A stretch of DNA of 64,000 bases from Aurantiacibacter sp. MUD11 (GTDB lineage: Bacteria; Pseudomonadota; Alphaproteobacteria; Sphingomonadales; Sphingomonadaceae): the NCBI RefSeq assembly GCF_026967575.1, contig NZ_CP114054.1, forward strand, positions 248,001 to 312,000, written 5' to 3'. A model generated the notes under the pieces. The model made no database searches. It had not been told where the DNA came from and saw only the letters and a program-made list of their open reading frames with translations. A program made the position numbers and the translations under genes. Position 1 is the stretch's first letter. Each line of letters opens with the position of its first letter. Below, piece by piece: positions 46,268-58,996 of this stretch.

Positions 46268-47390
46268 GCGGCCCCGCTTCGAATTCACCGTCGCGGCGAC
46301 CGACGGCAAGGCGCGCACCGGCACCATCGCCATGCGCCGCGGGAATATCCGCACGCCGGCCTTCATGCCGGTGGGCACCGCCGCCACTGTAAAGGCGATG
46401 AAGCCGGAGGCCGTTCGCGCGACGGGGGCGGATATCATCCTCGGCAACACCTACCACCTGATGCTGCGCCCTGGCGCGGAGCGGGTGGCGCGGCTGGGCG
46501 GCCTGCACGAATTCATGCGCTGGAAGCGGCCGATCCTTACCGACAGTGGCGGCTACCAGGTGATGAGCCTGTCCGACCTGCGCAAGCTGACCGAGGAAGG
46601 CGTGGAGTTCCGCAGCCACCTCGATGGCTCCAGGCACATGCTGACGCCCGAACGCTCGATGGAAATCCAGCGCCTCCTTGGCTCCGACATCGTCATGGCC
46701 TTCGACGAATGCCCGCGCGCCGACCGGCCGCTGGCAGAGATCGAGGCAAGCATGGAATTGTCGATGCGCTGGGCAAAGCGCAGCCGGGATGCCTTCGACG
46801 CCGGCGGCGAACATGCCGCCAATGCGGCACTGTTCGGCATCCAGCAGGGCGCGCTCGACAAGGGGTTGCGCGAGCGGTCCGCCAAGGCGCTGCGCGAGAT
46901 CGGCTTCGATGGTTATGCCATCGGCGGACTTGCCGTGGGCGAGGGGCAGGAGGCGATGTTCGGCGTGCTCGACTATGCGCCCGACATGCTGCCCGAGGAT
47001 GCACCGCGCTACCTGATGGGAGTGGGCAAGCCGGACGACCTGGTCGGCGCGGTCGAGCGCGGGGTCGACATGTTCGACTGCGTGCTGCCGACGCGTTCCG
47101 GCCGCAACGGGCAGGCCTTCACCTGGGATGGCCCGGTCAATCTGCGCAATGCCCGCCATGCGGAAGACAAGTCGCCGCTGGATGCCCGCTGCCCGTGCCC
47201 GACCTGCACCAGCTATTCGCGCGCCTACCTGCACCACCTGCAGAAGTCGGGTGAGATCCTGGGTGCCATGCTGGTGACGGAGCACAACCTCAGCTTCTAT
47301 CAGCAGCTGATGCAGGGGATGCGCGAGGCAATCGCTGGCGGAACCTTCGCCGCCTTCGCTGCGAAGTTCCGCGCCGATTACCTAGGCTGA
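46257..47390 (+). CDS. tgt: tRNA-guanine transglycosylase
   Basis: A 377-residue enzyme exchanging guanine-34 for preQ1 in tRNAs with GUN anticodons. [12 protein letters not shown] holds the catalytic Asp region, [20 protein letters not shown] is family-typical and the zinc site is [17 protein letters not shown] near the C-terminus. It starts inside the end of the upstream gene and ends at a bidirectional terminator. Confidence 0.96.
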   Translation: MASERPRFEFTVAATDGKARTGTIAMRRGNIRTPAFMPVGTAATVKAMKPEAVRATGADIILGNTYHLMLRPGAERVARLGGLHEFMRWKRPILTDSGGYQVMSLSDLRKLTEEGVEFRSHLDGSRHMLTPERSMEIQRLLGSDIVMAFDECPRADRPLAEIEASMELSMRWAKRSRDAFDAGGEHAANAALFGIQQGALDKGLRERSAKALREIGFDGYAIGGLAVGEGQEAMFGVLDYAPDMLPEDAPRYLMGVGKPDDLVGAVERGVDMFDCVLPTRSGRNGQAFTWDGPVNLRNARHAEDKSPLDARCPCPTCTSYSRAYLHHLQKSGEILGAMLVTEHNLSFYQQLMQGMREAIAGGTFAAFAAKFRADYLG

Positions 47391-47413
47391 ATCAACACGC
47401 TTTGTTGAAACGA

Positions 47414-47443
47414 AAAAGGGCGGCCCCGCGGGACCGCCCTTTT
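47414..47443. terminator. Bidirectional terminator between tgt and rpsD
   Basis: AAAAGGGCGG... and ...CCGCCCTTTT form a symmetrical GC stem with one mismatch, an A-run on the left and a T-run on the right. It lies 23 bases past the tgt stop and 22 bases from the rpsD stop, so it can end both convergent transcripts. Confidence 0.85.
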
Positions 47444-47465
47444 GCATTCGTAGCCGGAAACCGGA

Positions 47466-48080
47466 TCAGCGCGAGTAGAACTCGACCACCAGGTTCGGTT
47501 CCATCTGCACCGGGTAGGGCACTTCGTCGAGCGACGGCACGCGCGTGAAGCTCACCTTGTCGTTGCCGTCGACGGCGACGTAGTCGGGAATTTCACGCTC
47601 GGGCAGGCTCTGCGCTTCGATGACCAGTGCCATTTCCTTGGCCTTCTCACCCAGCGAGATTTCGTCGCCCACGTCGCAACGACGGCTGGCAACGTTGCAC
47701 TTCACGCCGTTGACCTTGATGTGGCCGTGCGAAACGAGCTGACGAGCAGCGAAGATCGTCGGCGCGAACTTGGCGCGGTAGACGATCATGTCCAGGCGGC
47801 GTTCCAGCAGACCGATCAGGTTCATACCAGTGTCGCCCTTCATGCGGCTCGCGTCCTTGTAGGTCGCCTTGAACTGCTTTTCGGTGACGTCGCCGTAGTA
47901 GCCCTTCAGCTTCTGCTTGGCGCGAAGCTGCAGGCCGAAGTCGGACATCTTGCCCTTGCGGCGCTGGCCGTGCTGGCCGGGACCGTAGGAGCGCTTGTTG
48001 ACCGGGGAATTCGGGCGACCCCAGATGTTTTCGCCCATGCGGCGGTCGAGTTTGTGCTTGGCGCGCGTGCGCTTCGACAT
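47466..48080 (-). CDS. rpsD: 30S ribosomal protein S4
   Basis: A 204-residue primary rRNA-binding protein of the 30S subunit. Begins [30 protein letters not shown]; the S4 RNA-binding domain is [31 protein letters not shown]. Stands alone here, as in many alphaproteobacteria, rather than in the alpha operon. The 162-base gap upstream has no obvious feature. Confidence 0.97.
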   Translation of the reverse strand: MSKRTRAKHKLDRRMGENIWGRPNSPVNKRSYGPGQHGQRRKGKMSDFGLQLRAKQKLKGYYGDVTEKQFKATYKDASRMKGDTGMNLIGLLERRLDMIVYRAKFAPTIFAARQLVSHGHIKVNGVKCNVASRRCDVGDEISLGEKAKEMALVIEAQSLPEREIPDYVAVDGNDKVSFTRVPSLDEVPYPVQMEPNLVVEFYSR

Positions 48081-48242
48081 AAGTCGTATCCTTCAATCTG
48101 CTGGACCACCCCTGTGGTGGCCATTCAACCCGGCATCGCACCGCCTGGCCATCAGCCAGACGCGGTCACCGCTTCACCGGGGTGCGGGACCAATTTGTCG
48201 CGAAGGCGCGCATTTAGCTGCGCGCGGGCATAAGTCAAGTGG

Positions 48243-48566
48243 TCAGCAGCCGCCCATCGGGTCACCCGGCGGGCACTGCTTGGCACCACTGCCGCGCATC
48301 TGGCTAAGGCCCTGCCGCGTAGCAGCTTCGACGTCGTCCCACTCCGAACGAGTCATGCAGATGCGCCGACGACGGGTCAGCGAGCCGGTTACGCGCTCGG
48401 TGCGGCACACCACTTCCTGGCTCGGATCGTCTTCCTCGGCCTCTTCTTCCTGGTTCTGGGCGACCGTGGTGGCTTCCTGGCGCTGGTCCTCGTCACCGGT
48501 GTCCTGCGCCCATGCGACAGAACTGCCGACAATGATCGTTGCCGCTGCCAGAATATGGAATTTCAT
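48243..48566 (-). CDS. Small exported acidic protein with C-x-T-x2-E-W motif
   Basis: A 107-residue secreted protein. Signal peptide MKFHILAAATIIVGSSVAWA; then a Gln/Glu-rich acidic stretch (24-48), an arginine-rich turn VTGSLTRRRRICMTRSEWDDV and a Cys-containing tail. The ICMTRSEW motif resembles CLTAAEW in the adjacent gene at 48656-48952, so the two may be distant paralogues. Function not known; related short proteins are frequent in sphingomonads. Confidence 0.7.
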   Translation of the reverse strand: MKFHILAAATIIVGSSVAWAQDTGDEDQRQEATTVAQNQEEEAEEDDPSQEVVCRTERVTGSLTRRRRICMTRSEWDDVEAATRQGLSQMRGSGAKQCPPGDPMGGC

Positions 48567-48655
48567 AGTGTTACTCTCCCTCTCGACTGCTCCCGTAACA
48601 CAACTCTGCCCCCTTCGGGTCTAAAAAATGTAACAGGTTGTACCGCACTGCCGGC

Positions 48656-48952
48656 CTAGTCGCTTGCTCCGCTGTACCAATGGGCGATGTGCATCGCGCG
48701 CTCGCGCCAGCGGATGGATTCGTCATGCGCCACACGGTCGAAAACCGCCTGCCACTCGGCGGCGGTAAGGCAGGCGCGGGTGCCTTCCGGGTGATCTGCG
48801 GGAAGGGCGAGGCAAAGCAGTTCGTCGACCGAGCCATCGCTGCGTGCGGCCTGCGCCGTTGCGGAGATGAAGGTGCCTTCATGCTCCAGCTGCGGGTCGT
48901 CCAGCGCCACGGGCGTCAGCACGACGGCGGCGGTCGCCAGCAACAGGCTCAT
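48656..48952 (-). CDS. Small exported protein with C-x-T-x2-E-W motif
   Basis: A 98-residue protein with a short signal-like N-terminus (MSLLLATAAVVLTPVA) and two conserved-looking cysteines flanking LALPADHPEGTRACLTAAEWQAVFDRVAHDE. ACLTAAEW echoes the motif in the neighbouring gene. No known domain is recognised. A gap of 89 bases separates the two genes. Confidence 0.6.
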   Translation of the reverse strand: MSLLLATAAVVLTPVALDDPQLEHEGTFISATAQAARSDGSVDELLCLALPADHPEGTRACLTAAEWQAVFDRVAHDESIRWRERAMHIAHWYSGASD

Positions 48953-49008
48953 GGGAGTCTTCCCTTGATTTCCAAGGGGAAAAATCGCCTCGCCGCCTGA
49001 ACCTGCGG

Positions 49009-49740
49009 TTAATCCTCGCGGGGAGGACGCTGGAGCGAGGAGAGTACGCCGCGCAAGGTGCGCACCTCCAGGTGGTTCCAGCCCGGCTTGGTCAGCACGC
49101 CGCGCAAGGTGCGGCGGGTCGCCTCGGCGCGGGTTTCGGGAAGGAAATAGCCCTTGGGTTCGAGCATGCCTTCGAGGTGTGCGATCAGCCCGTCGAGTTC
49201 TTCCTGCGGCGCCGGGGGCAGCAGCTCCTCCTCGGTCGGCATCACCAGGTCGCGATGCTTGGACAGCTCGTAGGCGACGAGGATGACGGCCTGCGCGAGG
49301 TTCAGCGATCCGAATTCGGGATTAATCGGCGCGGTGATGATGGTGCGGGCGAGGGCAACGTCCTCCGTCTCCAGCCCGGACCGCTCCGGCCCGAACAGGA
49401 TGGCGCTGCGTCCGGCCTGGCGGGGAATGTCGCGTGCGGCTTCCTCGGGTGTCTGCACCGGCTTGGTCACGCCGCGCTTGCGGACCGTGGTGGCATAGAC
49501 ATGTGCGCAGTCGGCCACGGCCGCTGCCGTGGTGTCGAAGACCTGCGCCCGTTCCAGCACCACGTCGGCCCCGGCCGCCGCCGGGCCGGCGGAGGGGTTG
49601 GGCCAGCCGTCGCGCGGAGCGACCAGCCGCATTTCGGTGAGGCCGAAGTTGAGCATGGCGCGTGCCGCCTTGCCGATATTCTCGCCCAGCTGCGGGCGCA
49701 CCAGCACGATAACGGGAGAGGGGGTGTCAGCCGTCGCCAT
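49009..49740 (-). CDS. trmJ: tRNA (cytidine/uridine-2'-O-)-methyltransferase TrmJ
   Basis: A 243-residue SPOUT methyltransferase that modifies the ribose of nucleotide 32 in t[27 protein letters not shown] at the start and [16 protein letters not shown] and [19 protein letters not shown] in the knot region are TrmJ-type signatures. ATG 49740 overlaps the nrdR 3' end by 14 bases. Confidence 0.91.
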   Translation of the reverse strand: MATADTPSPVIVLVRPQLGENIGKAARAMLNFGLTEMRLVAPRDGWPNPSAGPAAAGADVVLERAQVFDTTAAAVADCAHVYATTVRKRGVTKPVQTPEEAARDIPRQAGRSAILFGPERSGLETEDVALARTIITAPINPEFGSLNLAQAVILVAYELSKHRDLVMPTEEELLPPAPQEELDGLIAHLEGMLEPKGYFLPETRAEATRRTLRGVLTKPGWNHLEVRTLRGVLSSLQRPPRED

Positions 49741-50197
49741 TGGACGCCGCATCCTTCACCGTGCTGGCAAATTCCTCGAAATCGCGGGCTTCGGAGAAAT
49801 CGCGATAGACGCTGGCAAAGCGGATGTAGGCCACCGAGTCGATCTGCCGGAGGCCTTCCATCACCATTTCGCCGATGCGTGCCGAGGGAATTTCGCTTTC
49901 GCCGGCGGTCTCCACCTGCCGCTGGATGCCGGAGACGAGCTGATCGATGCGTTCCTGGTCGACGCTGCGCTTGCGGCAGGCAAGAGCGACGGACTGTTCG
50001 ATCTTGGAGCGGTCGAAGGTCTCGCGCCGGTCACCCGATTTCACCACCGTGACGTCGCGCAGCTGCACCCGCTCGAAGGTGGTGAAGCGCGCCCCGCAGC
50101 CCTCGCACTGGCGCCGGCGGCGGATCGCGGTGTTGTCTTCGGTGGGGCGCGAATCCTTTACCTGGCTGTCGTCATGCGCGCAGAACGGGCAGCGCAT
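49727..50197 (-). CDS. nrdR: NrdR, ribonucleotide reductase repressor
   Basis: A 156-residue repressor that senses ATP/dATP and controls nrd genes. The N-terminal zinc ribbon has CPFC and CEGC (first 35 residues: MRCPFC..., [15 protein letters not shown]), and the ATP-cone follows from about residue 45 ([16 protein letters not shown]). nrd genes are not in the window. Conserved neighbour of glyA. Confidence 0.95.
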   Translation of the reverse strand: MRCPFCAHDDSQVKDSRPTEDNTAIRRRRQCEGCGARFTTFERVQLRDVTVVKSGDRRETFDRSKIEQSVALACRKRSVDQERIDQLVSGIQRQVETAGESEIPSARIGEMVMEGLRQIDSVAYIRFASVYRDFSEARDFEEFASTVKDAASNGDG

Positions 50198-50200
50198 CGA

Positions 50201-50431
50201 TCAGGGCCGGATCCGCTTGTAGAGCATGAAGGCAGCGCCAGCGGCGAGCCCGACCGGCAGGGAAATGACCGGCAGTACCGCACCGGCCACAGCGCCCACG
50301 GCCGCACCGGTCAGCACCGGCTTGGTGGAGGGGTGCGCCATGCCTTCACGGCCCATGGCCTTGGCCTCTTCCATCGCATCCTTGAGGATGAAACGGTCGA
50401 TATCGTCGTCGTCCCTGCGCGGATCGGTCAT
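50201..50431 (-). CDS. Small protein with glycine-zipper membrane segment
   Basis: A 76-residue protein of unknown function. An acidic N-terminal half (DDDDIDRFILKDAMEEAKAMGREG) precedes a hydrophobic Gly/Ala-rich segment GAAVGAVAGAVLPVISLPVGLAAGAAFMLY of glycine-zipper type. It sits between glyA and nrdR with gaps of 4 and 3 bases, so it is a member of the rpiB-glyA-nrdR-trmJ operon. Confidence 0.7.
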   Translation of the reverse strand: MTDPRRDDDDIDRFILKDAMEEAKAMGREGMAHPSTKPVLTGAAVGAVAGAVLPVISLPVGLAAGAAFMLYKRIRP

Positions 50432-50435
50432 GATC

Positions 50436-51749
<1,314 letters not shown>

Positions 51750-51760
51750 TTCGAAGACTC

Positions 51761-52195
51761 TCAGGACGGATTTGTAAGCTTGTCGACGCGGCGCTGGTGA
51801 CGTCCACCCGCAAAGCCGGTTTCGAGGAAGGCGGCAATACAGGCTTTGGCCAATTCCGGGCCGATGATGCGCGCACCCATGGCGATGATGTTGGCATCGT
51901 TGTGCTCACGCGCGAGGCTGGCCGATAGAGGCTCCGACACCAGCGCGCAACGCACTTGGGGGTTGCGGTTGACTGCAATCGAAATGCCGATGCCCGAACC
52001 GCACAGGGCGATCCCGCGTTCGGCCGTGCCATCGGCGACGACGCCCGCCAGCAGGTATCCGTAATCGGGATAGTCGACGCTGTCGGTGCTGTCCGGGCCG
52101 AGGTCCGCAACCTCGTGGCCCTGCTCGATCAGCCAGTCCCGCAGTTCGGCCTTCATGTCGATTGCGGCGTGGTCGGAGGCGATGGCGATTTTCAT
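51761..52195 (-). CDS. rpiB: Ribose-5-phosphate isomerase B
   Basis: A 144-residue RpiB/LacAB-family isomerase interconverting ribose 5-phosphate and ribulose 5-phosphate. [22 protein letters not shown] at the start and [26 protein letters not shown] with the active-site Cys are characteristic. The first gene of the operon that continues to trmJ; divergent from the NTF2-like gene. Confidence 0.93.
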   Translation of the reverse strand: MKIAIASDHAAIDMKAELRDWLIEQGHEVADLGPDSTDSVDYPDYGYLLAGVVADGTAERGIALCGSGIGISIAVNRNPQVRCALVSEPLSASLAREHNDANIIAMGARIIGPELAKACIAAFLETGFAGGRHQRRVDKLTNPS

Positions 52196-52290
52196 GCGCC
52201 CCACATAGGCATCGCGGCGGGCCTCCGCTACCCGAAAACCGGACTAAAAAGCCTTTGTCCCCGACAAGCGCGCCTGTAGCGTGCCCGCCC

Positions 52291-52710
52291 ATGAACGAAG
52301 CCGACTACCATCGCTACATCGAAGCCTTCAATGCGCGCGACTACGACACGCTGGAGACCTTCTTCGCCGACGATTTCGTGCTGGAGAACGCCGGCTTCGC
52401 GGTGCGCGGCAAGCATGCCTTCCGCGAATTCTATCGCTTCTTCCACGAATACTGCCGCGAGGAAGTGGCCTTCCGCGAATTCTTCCCCGGCAAGCAGGGC
52501 TTCGTCGCCAATGTCGTGATCACCTTCACCGGGCTGAAGGACCTGTCGCAGGAGGAACTGGATGCACGCGGCTATCCCGGGATGACGCCGGTGCCTGTCG
52601 GCGTCAGCGTGCCGGTGGAGTTCTACATTCACTACCTGCTGAACGAGCACGGCCTGATCCGCTACATCAAGGGCGCGGTCTGGGTGCCGGAGCCTGCCGC
52701 CCAAGGATAA
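52291..52710 (+). CDS. SnoaL/NTF2-like protein
   Basis: A 139-residue cone-barrel protein. HRYIEAFNARDYDTLETFFADDFVLENAGFAVRGKHAFREFYRFFHEY is a typical first half of NTF2/SnoaL-like domains, which include isomerases, dehydratases and ligand binders. No catalytic set is identifiable. It is convergent with, and overlaps by 44 bases, the GMC oxidoreductase gene. Confidence 0.75.
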   Translation: MNEADYHRYIEAFNARDYDTLETFFADDFVLENAGFAVRGKHAFREFYRFFHEYCREEVAFREFFPGKQGFVANVVITFTGLKDLSQEELDARGYPGMTPVPVGVSVPVEFYIHYLLNEHGLIRYIKGAVWVPEPAAQG

Positions 52711-54295
52711 GGTCCGCCGTCTTCTCTCCGATCATCATGCAGGCGAGGTTGGGGTTGCCGCGGGGCAGGGCGGGCATCACCGAGGCATCGGCAATGCGCA
52801 GCCCCTCGATCCCGTGCACGCGCAATTGCGCATCGACCACGGCCTGCTCGTCCAGGCCCATGCGGCACGAGCAGGCCGGGTGCGCGCGGTGCGTGGCATG
52901 GTTGCGGACGAAAGCCTCCAGTTCGGCGTCGCTGCGCACGTCGTCGCCCGGCATGTTCTCGCGTGCGATCAGCTTGCGCAGCGGTTCCTGCGCATAGATT
53001 TCGCGCGTCAGGCGGATCGAGCGGACCATGCCTTCCATGTCGCCGGCGGCCGAGAACATGTTGAGGAAGATACGCGGCGGATCGCGCGGGTCGGCGCTGC
53101 GCAGCTTCACCCAGCCGCGCGATTTGAGCGGCAGGTAGCCGGTCCGCACCGAGAGGTGCGAGGTCGGCTTGCGGTGCAGGCCGGGCACCCACAGCCGCGC
53201 ATCGCCGCTCAGCGGCAGGCACATCAGCTGCATGTCGGGCCGGTCGATACCCGGTTCGGAGCGCATGAACACGTTGGCCAGCGTGCCGGTATAGGCGAAG
53301 GGGCCGGAGCCATCGAGGAACCAGCGCGCCGCAGCAATGGCCGCCCGGTCGAGCCGCAGGTGGCGCGTCAGGCCGAGGTCTTCCTTCAGTTCGTACTCAT
53401 TGATGACGACCGGGTGATCGGCAAGGTCGCTGCCGACACCGGGCAGCGCATGGACCGGCTCGATGCCGAGCGTGCGCAGTTCGTTGGGATTGCCGATGCC
53501 CGACAGCATCAGCACTTGCGGCGAGCCGTAGGCGCCCGCGCTCAGGATGACTTCTGAAGCCGCGTCGATGCGCTCGGCACTGCCGCCATTCACGACCTCG
53601 ATGCCTTGCGCGCGCCCGTTCTCGACAATGATGCGGGTGACGAGCGCACCCGTCATCATGGTCAGGTTGGGACGGTCTTTCGCGGGATCGAGATAGGCGC
53701 GGGCGGTGCTGGATCGGCGCCCCTCGAAAACGGTCGATTCCATGTAGGAGATGCCGTCCTGTTCGGCGGCATTGGGGTCTTCGCAATAGGGGATGCCCGC
53801 CAGTTCGGCCGCGGCCCGGTGGGCTTCGAACAGCAGTTCCGGCCCCTGCATCCTGCTGATGCCGACAGGGCCGTCGCCGCCATGCCATTCACTCTCGCCC
53901 CGCCAATGGCTTTCGAGCCGCTTGAAGTAGGGCAGCACGTCGTCGAAGGCCCAGCCGTCCATCCCTGCCGCTGCCCAGTCGTCGAAATCGCGGCGGTTGC
54001 CGCGCACGGCAATCATCGCGTTGATCGAGGAGGTGCCGCCCAGCGTTCGCCCACGCGGCAGGCCCAGACGCCGGTTGTTGAGCGCGGGTTCCGGCTCGCT
54101 TTCGAATTGCCAGGTGCCGATATTGCCCAGTGCGACGCGCGGGAAGGCGAGCGGCATCAACTGCAGCGGATGGCGGTTGGGGCCGCCGGCCTCCACCAGC
54201 AGCACCGAAACGGCAGGATCCTCGCTCAGCCGCGAGGCAATCACCGCGCCGGATGAACCGGCACCGATAACGATGTAGTCGAACCCTCTCCCCAT
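52667..54295 (-). CDS. GMC-family FAD oxidoreductase (choline dehydrogenase-like)
   Basis: A 542-residue flavoenzyme oxidising an alcohol substrate. FAD-binding YIVIGAGSSGAVIASRLSEDP is at the N-terminus, and LGLPRGRTLGGTSSINAMIAVRGNRRDFDDWAA, the ILSAGAYGSPQVLMLSGIG signature and the C-terminal HPACSCRMG and GNPNLACMMIGEKTADLIL are GMC hallmarks. Substrate choice (choline, polyethylene glycol or a terpenoid alcohol) cannot be read. No betaine genes adjoin. Confidence 0.9.
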   Translation of the reverse strand: MGRGFDYIVIGAGSSGAVIASRLSEDPAVSVLLVEAGGPNRHPLQLMPLAFPRVALGNIGTWQFESEPEPALNNRRLGLPRGRTLGGTSSINAMIAVRGNRRDFDDWAAAGMDGWAFDDVLPYFKRLESHWRGESEWHGGDGPVGISRMQGPELLFEAHRAAAELAGIPYCEDPNAAEQDGISYMESTVFEGRRSSTARAYLDPAKDRPNLTMMTGALVTRIIVENGRAQGIEVVNGGSAERIDAASEVILSAGAYGSPQVLMLSGIGNPNELRTLGIEPVHALPGVGSDLADHPVVINEYELKEDLGLTRHLRLDRAAIAAARWFLDGSGPFAYTGTLANVFMRSEPGIDRPDMQLMCLPLSGDARLWVPGLHRKPTSHLSVRTGYLPLKSRGWVKLRSADPRDPPRIFLNMFSAAGDMEGMVRSIRLTREIYAQEPLRKLIARENMPGDDVRSDAELEAFVRNHATHRAHPACSCRMGLDEQAVVDAQLRVHGIEGLRIADASVMPALPRGNPNLACMMIGEKTADLILGRQAPAPRPRP

Positions 54296-54338
54296 GCGGG
54301 GGACATTGCCGCTGTGCGCGGCGTTCGTAAACCGATGG

Positions 54339-54962
54339 CTAGGCGAGCGCCTTCTTTACCCACTTCCACATGGCTTTCACTTCGCCAGCGGCCTTGCCGT
54401 TGTCGTCGATCTCGCTGGCGACTTCGCCCCTGGCCGAAGAGCGGTGGAAGTCGGCGCGGTCGCCGAAGGTGACGGGGCAGGTTTCGAGGCCGAGTTCCTT
54501 GGCCGCCGCCTTGGCATCCTCCACCATGCGGGTCGCGTTCGCGGGGACGCCGTTCAGCACAACGTGCGCGGGCGTGCCGGTGAAGTTCACCAGGTCCGCA
54601 ATGCCTTCCAGCGCGTGCAGGTCGAAGGCACGCGGACGCGTGGGGATGAGCACGAGGTCCGCCACCTTGATCGCCTCGCGCATGGCGGCCTCAGCATGGG
54701 GCGGGGTATCGATGACGACCAGCCCGATGCCTTGCTTGCCGGCATTCTCGATGGTGCGGGCGAGGCGGGCAGGGGGGCTGGTGACGACGGCGGGCAGGAA
54801 ATCGCCGCGCCAGTCACCCCAGGCGGCCGCCGTCGCCTGCGGATCGGTGTCGATCACGCAGGTGTCCTGCTTGGCGTAGGCGGCACAGGTGGCGAGATGC
54901 AGCGCGAGCGTGGTCTTGCCCGAGCCGCCCTTCTGGCTGACAATTGCAACGATCTTGGGCAC
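54339..54962 (-). CDS. ParA/MinD-like ATPase, orphan
   Basis: A 207-residue deviant-Walker ATPase, short like plasmid ParA proteins. The P-loop is SQKGGSGKTTLALHLA near residue 9, with DTDPQATAAAWGDW and VVIDTPPHAEAAM as switch regions and LIPTRPRAFDLHA after. GTG start at 54962. There is no ParB or parS partner beside it, so it may position something other than a chromosome origin; function unknown. Confidence 0.85.
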   Translation of the reverse strand: MPKIVAIVSQKGGSGKTTLALHLATCAAYAKQDTCVIDTDPQATAAAWGDWRGDFLPAVVTSPPARLARTIENAGKQGIGLVVIDTPPHAEAAMREAIKVADLVLIPTRPRAFDLHALEGIADLVNFTGTPAHVVLNGVPANATRMVEDAKAAAKELGLETCPVTFGDRADFHRSSARGEVASEIDDNGKAAGEVKAMWKWVKKALA

Positions 54963-55042
54963 GCGAAGAGGCTCCCTCGAAAACGGGTCTGTCCTCTCCT
55001 TGTGACGACTTATGCCACCGTCTCTGACGGCTGTCTATTTTC

Positions 55043-57070
<2,028 letters not shown>

Positions 57071-57079
57071 AGGGTACCG

Positions 57080-58963
57080 TCAATCCGTTTCCTGTTCGGC
57101 CACTTCGGCATCGCCGGTGGCCGCATCATTGTCTTCCTGCGCCTCAGCTGCGGCGCGTTTGCGTGTCATCTGCCCCAGTCGCGAATCGATTTCCAGCTTT
57201 CGTTTGCGCAAGCGCTGCTGTTCAGCAAATGCACCTTCGGGGTCGGAATCGAAACGACGTGTGGCCGCGACAATCGCCGCTTCCAGTGCTGGCCTTTCGA
57301 CCAGCAAGGCAACGGCTTCGGCCAGGTCCTCCCTCGCGTCGTCCGGATCGGAGCCTTCCATCAGGAAGGAGAAACGGGCTTTATCCGGCGGCGGCGGCAG
57401 GTTGTCACCGACAGATATGGGCGAATTGGCGGCAGGTTCAAGCTCTTGTGAACTATCGAGCAGAAAATCGACCGCCTGCGCCAATTGCGCATCACCCTTG
57501 GCAAGGCCCAGCATGGCATCGGCGTGGCGATGAATCTCCGACGGGTGGCGCGCCAGTCCGTGCAGGACGGCGGTGGTCAGCATGTCGCGAAAAGCCGTTC
57601 CGCTGGCCTGGCGCAGGGCGCTGACGACCTGCGGCGACGTGCGCTGCGGAACATCGCGCTGGAAGCCGCCACGCCCCCGGAACTCGCGCTGCGGGCGCGG
57701 CGGGAAGGCGAAGCTGCCGTAACGGTCGAGCAGTTCGCGGCGATAGAGCGAGCGGATGTCGGGGTGCTGGATGGCATCGACATGACCAAGCAGCCGCGCC
57801 TTGAGCCCGGCCTTGTCCTCCGGCGAATGCAGCGGGGCGACGTCACGTTCGTGCTGCCACACCAGGTCGAGCAGCGACTTGGGTTCGGCCAGCAGCTTTT
57901 CCATCGCCTTCGGTCCGTCGCGCTTGATCAGGTCGTCCGGGTCGAGGCCGGTGGGCAGCTGCACGATCTGCAGGGAATGGCCGGGACGCAGCAGCGGCAG
58001 CGAGCGTTCGGCGGCGCGCATGGCAGCGCGCTGGCCGGCCTTGTCGCCGTCGAAGCAGAGCACGGGCTTGTCGGCCATGCGCCACAGCAGTTCCACCTGC
58101 TGTTCGGTGAGCGCGGTACCCATCGGCGCCACGGCATCCTCGAACCCGGCGGCGGCGAGGGCGATGACGTCCATGTAACCCTCGGCCACGATGACGCGCC
58201 CGGTCTTGCGGCTGGCGGCGGCGGCGCGGTGGATGTTGTAGAGCGTGCGGCCCTTGTCGAAGAGCGGCGTATCCGGGCTGTTGAGATATTTCGCGACGCC
58301 GTCGCGGTCCTGCAGGATGCGGCCACCAAAGGCGATCACCCGCTCGCGCGCGTCCTGGATCGGCAGCATCACGCGGCCGCGGAAACGCGAGTAGGGGATC
58401 TTGTCCTCGACCTCGATCAGCAGGCCCGCCTCGATCAGCAGTCGTTCGTCGAAATCGGAGAGCGCCTTTTTCAGCGCCTGCTTGTCATCGGGCGCCCAGC
58501 CGAAGCCGAACTGCCGAATGGTGTGGTCGGACAGGCCGCGCCGTTCGAGGTAGGCGCGCGCCTGTGCGCCACCGGGCCCGGCAAGTTCGCTGACGAACCA
58601 CTGCTGCGCGGCTGCCATCACGTCGTGCAAGGTGGCGCGGCGTTCGGCCTGCCTGGCCGCGCGCGGATCGGGGGCGGGCACTTCCATCCCGGCTTCGGCC
58701 GCCAGTTCCTTCACCGCGTCCATGAAGGGCAGGCCGTGCTGCTCCATCATCCAGTCGATCGCGCCGCCGTGCTGCTGGCAGCCGAAGCAGTGATAGAAGC
58801 CCTTCTGGTCGTTGACGTAGAAGCTGGGCGTCTTCTCCGAATGGAACGGGCAACAGGCCTTCCACTCGCGCCCGGCGCGCTGCAGTTTCACCGTGCGCTG
58901 GATCAGCGCGGACAGCGTGATCCGGCCTTTGAGTTCATCCAGCCATTGGGGAGACAGCGCCAT
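57080..58963 (-). CDS. dnaG: DNA primase
   Basis: A 627-residue primase that lays RNA primers at forks. Zinc ligands C38, H41, C59 and C62 (CPFH and CFGC) form the CHC2 finger; the catalytic TOPRIM region shows EGYMDVIALAAAGF and FDGDKAGQRAA, and the C-terminal helicase-binding domain is present. It is followed 9 bases later by rpoD. Upstream are a lipoprotein gene and yqeY. Confidence 0.96.
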   Translation of the reverse strand: MALSPQWLDELKGRITLSALIQRTVKLQRAGREWKACCPFHSEKTPSFYVNDQKGFYHCFGCQQHGGAIDWMMEQHGLPFMDAVKELAAEAGMEVPAPDPRAARQAERRATLHDVMAAAQQWFVSELAGPGGAQARAYLERRGLSDHTIRQFGFGWAPDDKQALKKALSDFDERLLIEAGLLIEVEDKIPYSRFRGRVMLPIQDARERVIAFGGRILQDRDGVAKYLNSPDTPLFDKGRTLYNIHRAAAASRKTGRVIVAEGYMDVIALAAAGFEDAVAPMGTALTEQQVELLWRMADKPVLCFDGDKAGQRAAMRAAERSLPLLRPGHSLQIVQLPTGLDPDDLIKRDGPKAMEKLLAEPKSLLDLVWQHERDVAPLHSPEDKAGLKARLLGHVDAIQHPDIRSLYRRELLDRYGSFAFPPRPQREFRGRGGFQRDVPQRTSPQVVSALRQASGTAFRDMLTTAVLHGLARHPSEIHRHADAMLGLAKGDAQLAQAVDFLLDSSQELEPAANSPISVGDNLPPPPDKARFSFLMEGSDPDDAREDLAEAVALLVERPALEAAIVAATRRFDSDPEGAFAEQQRLRKRKLEIDSRLGQMTRKRAAAEAQEDNDAATGDAEVAEQETD

Positions 58964-58996
58964 CGCGCGACTGTGTCACACATGCGCCCGATTCGG

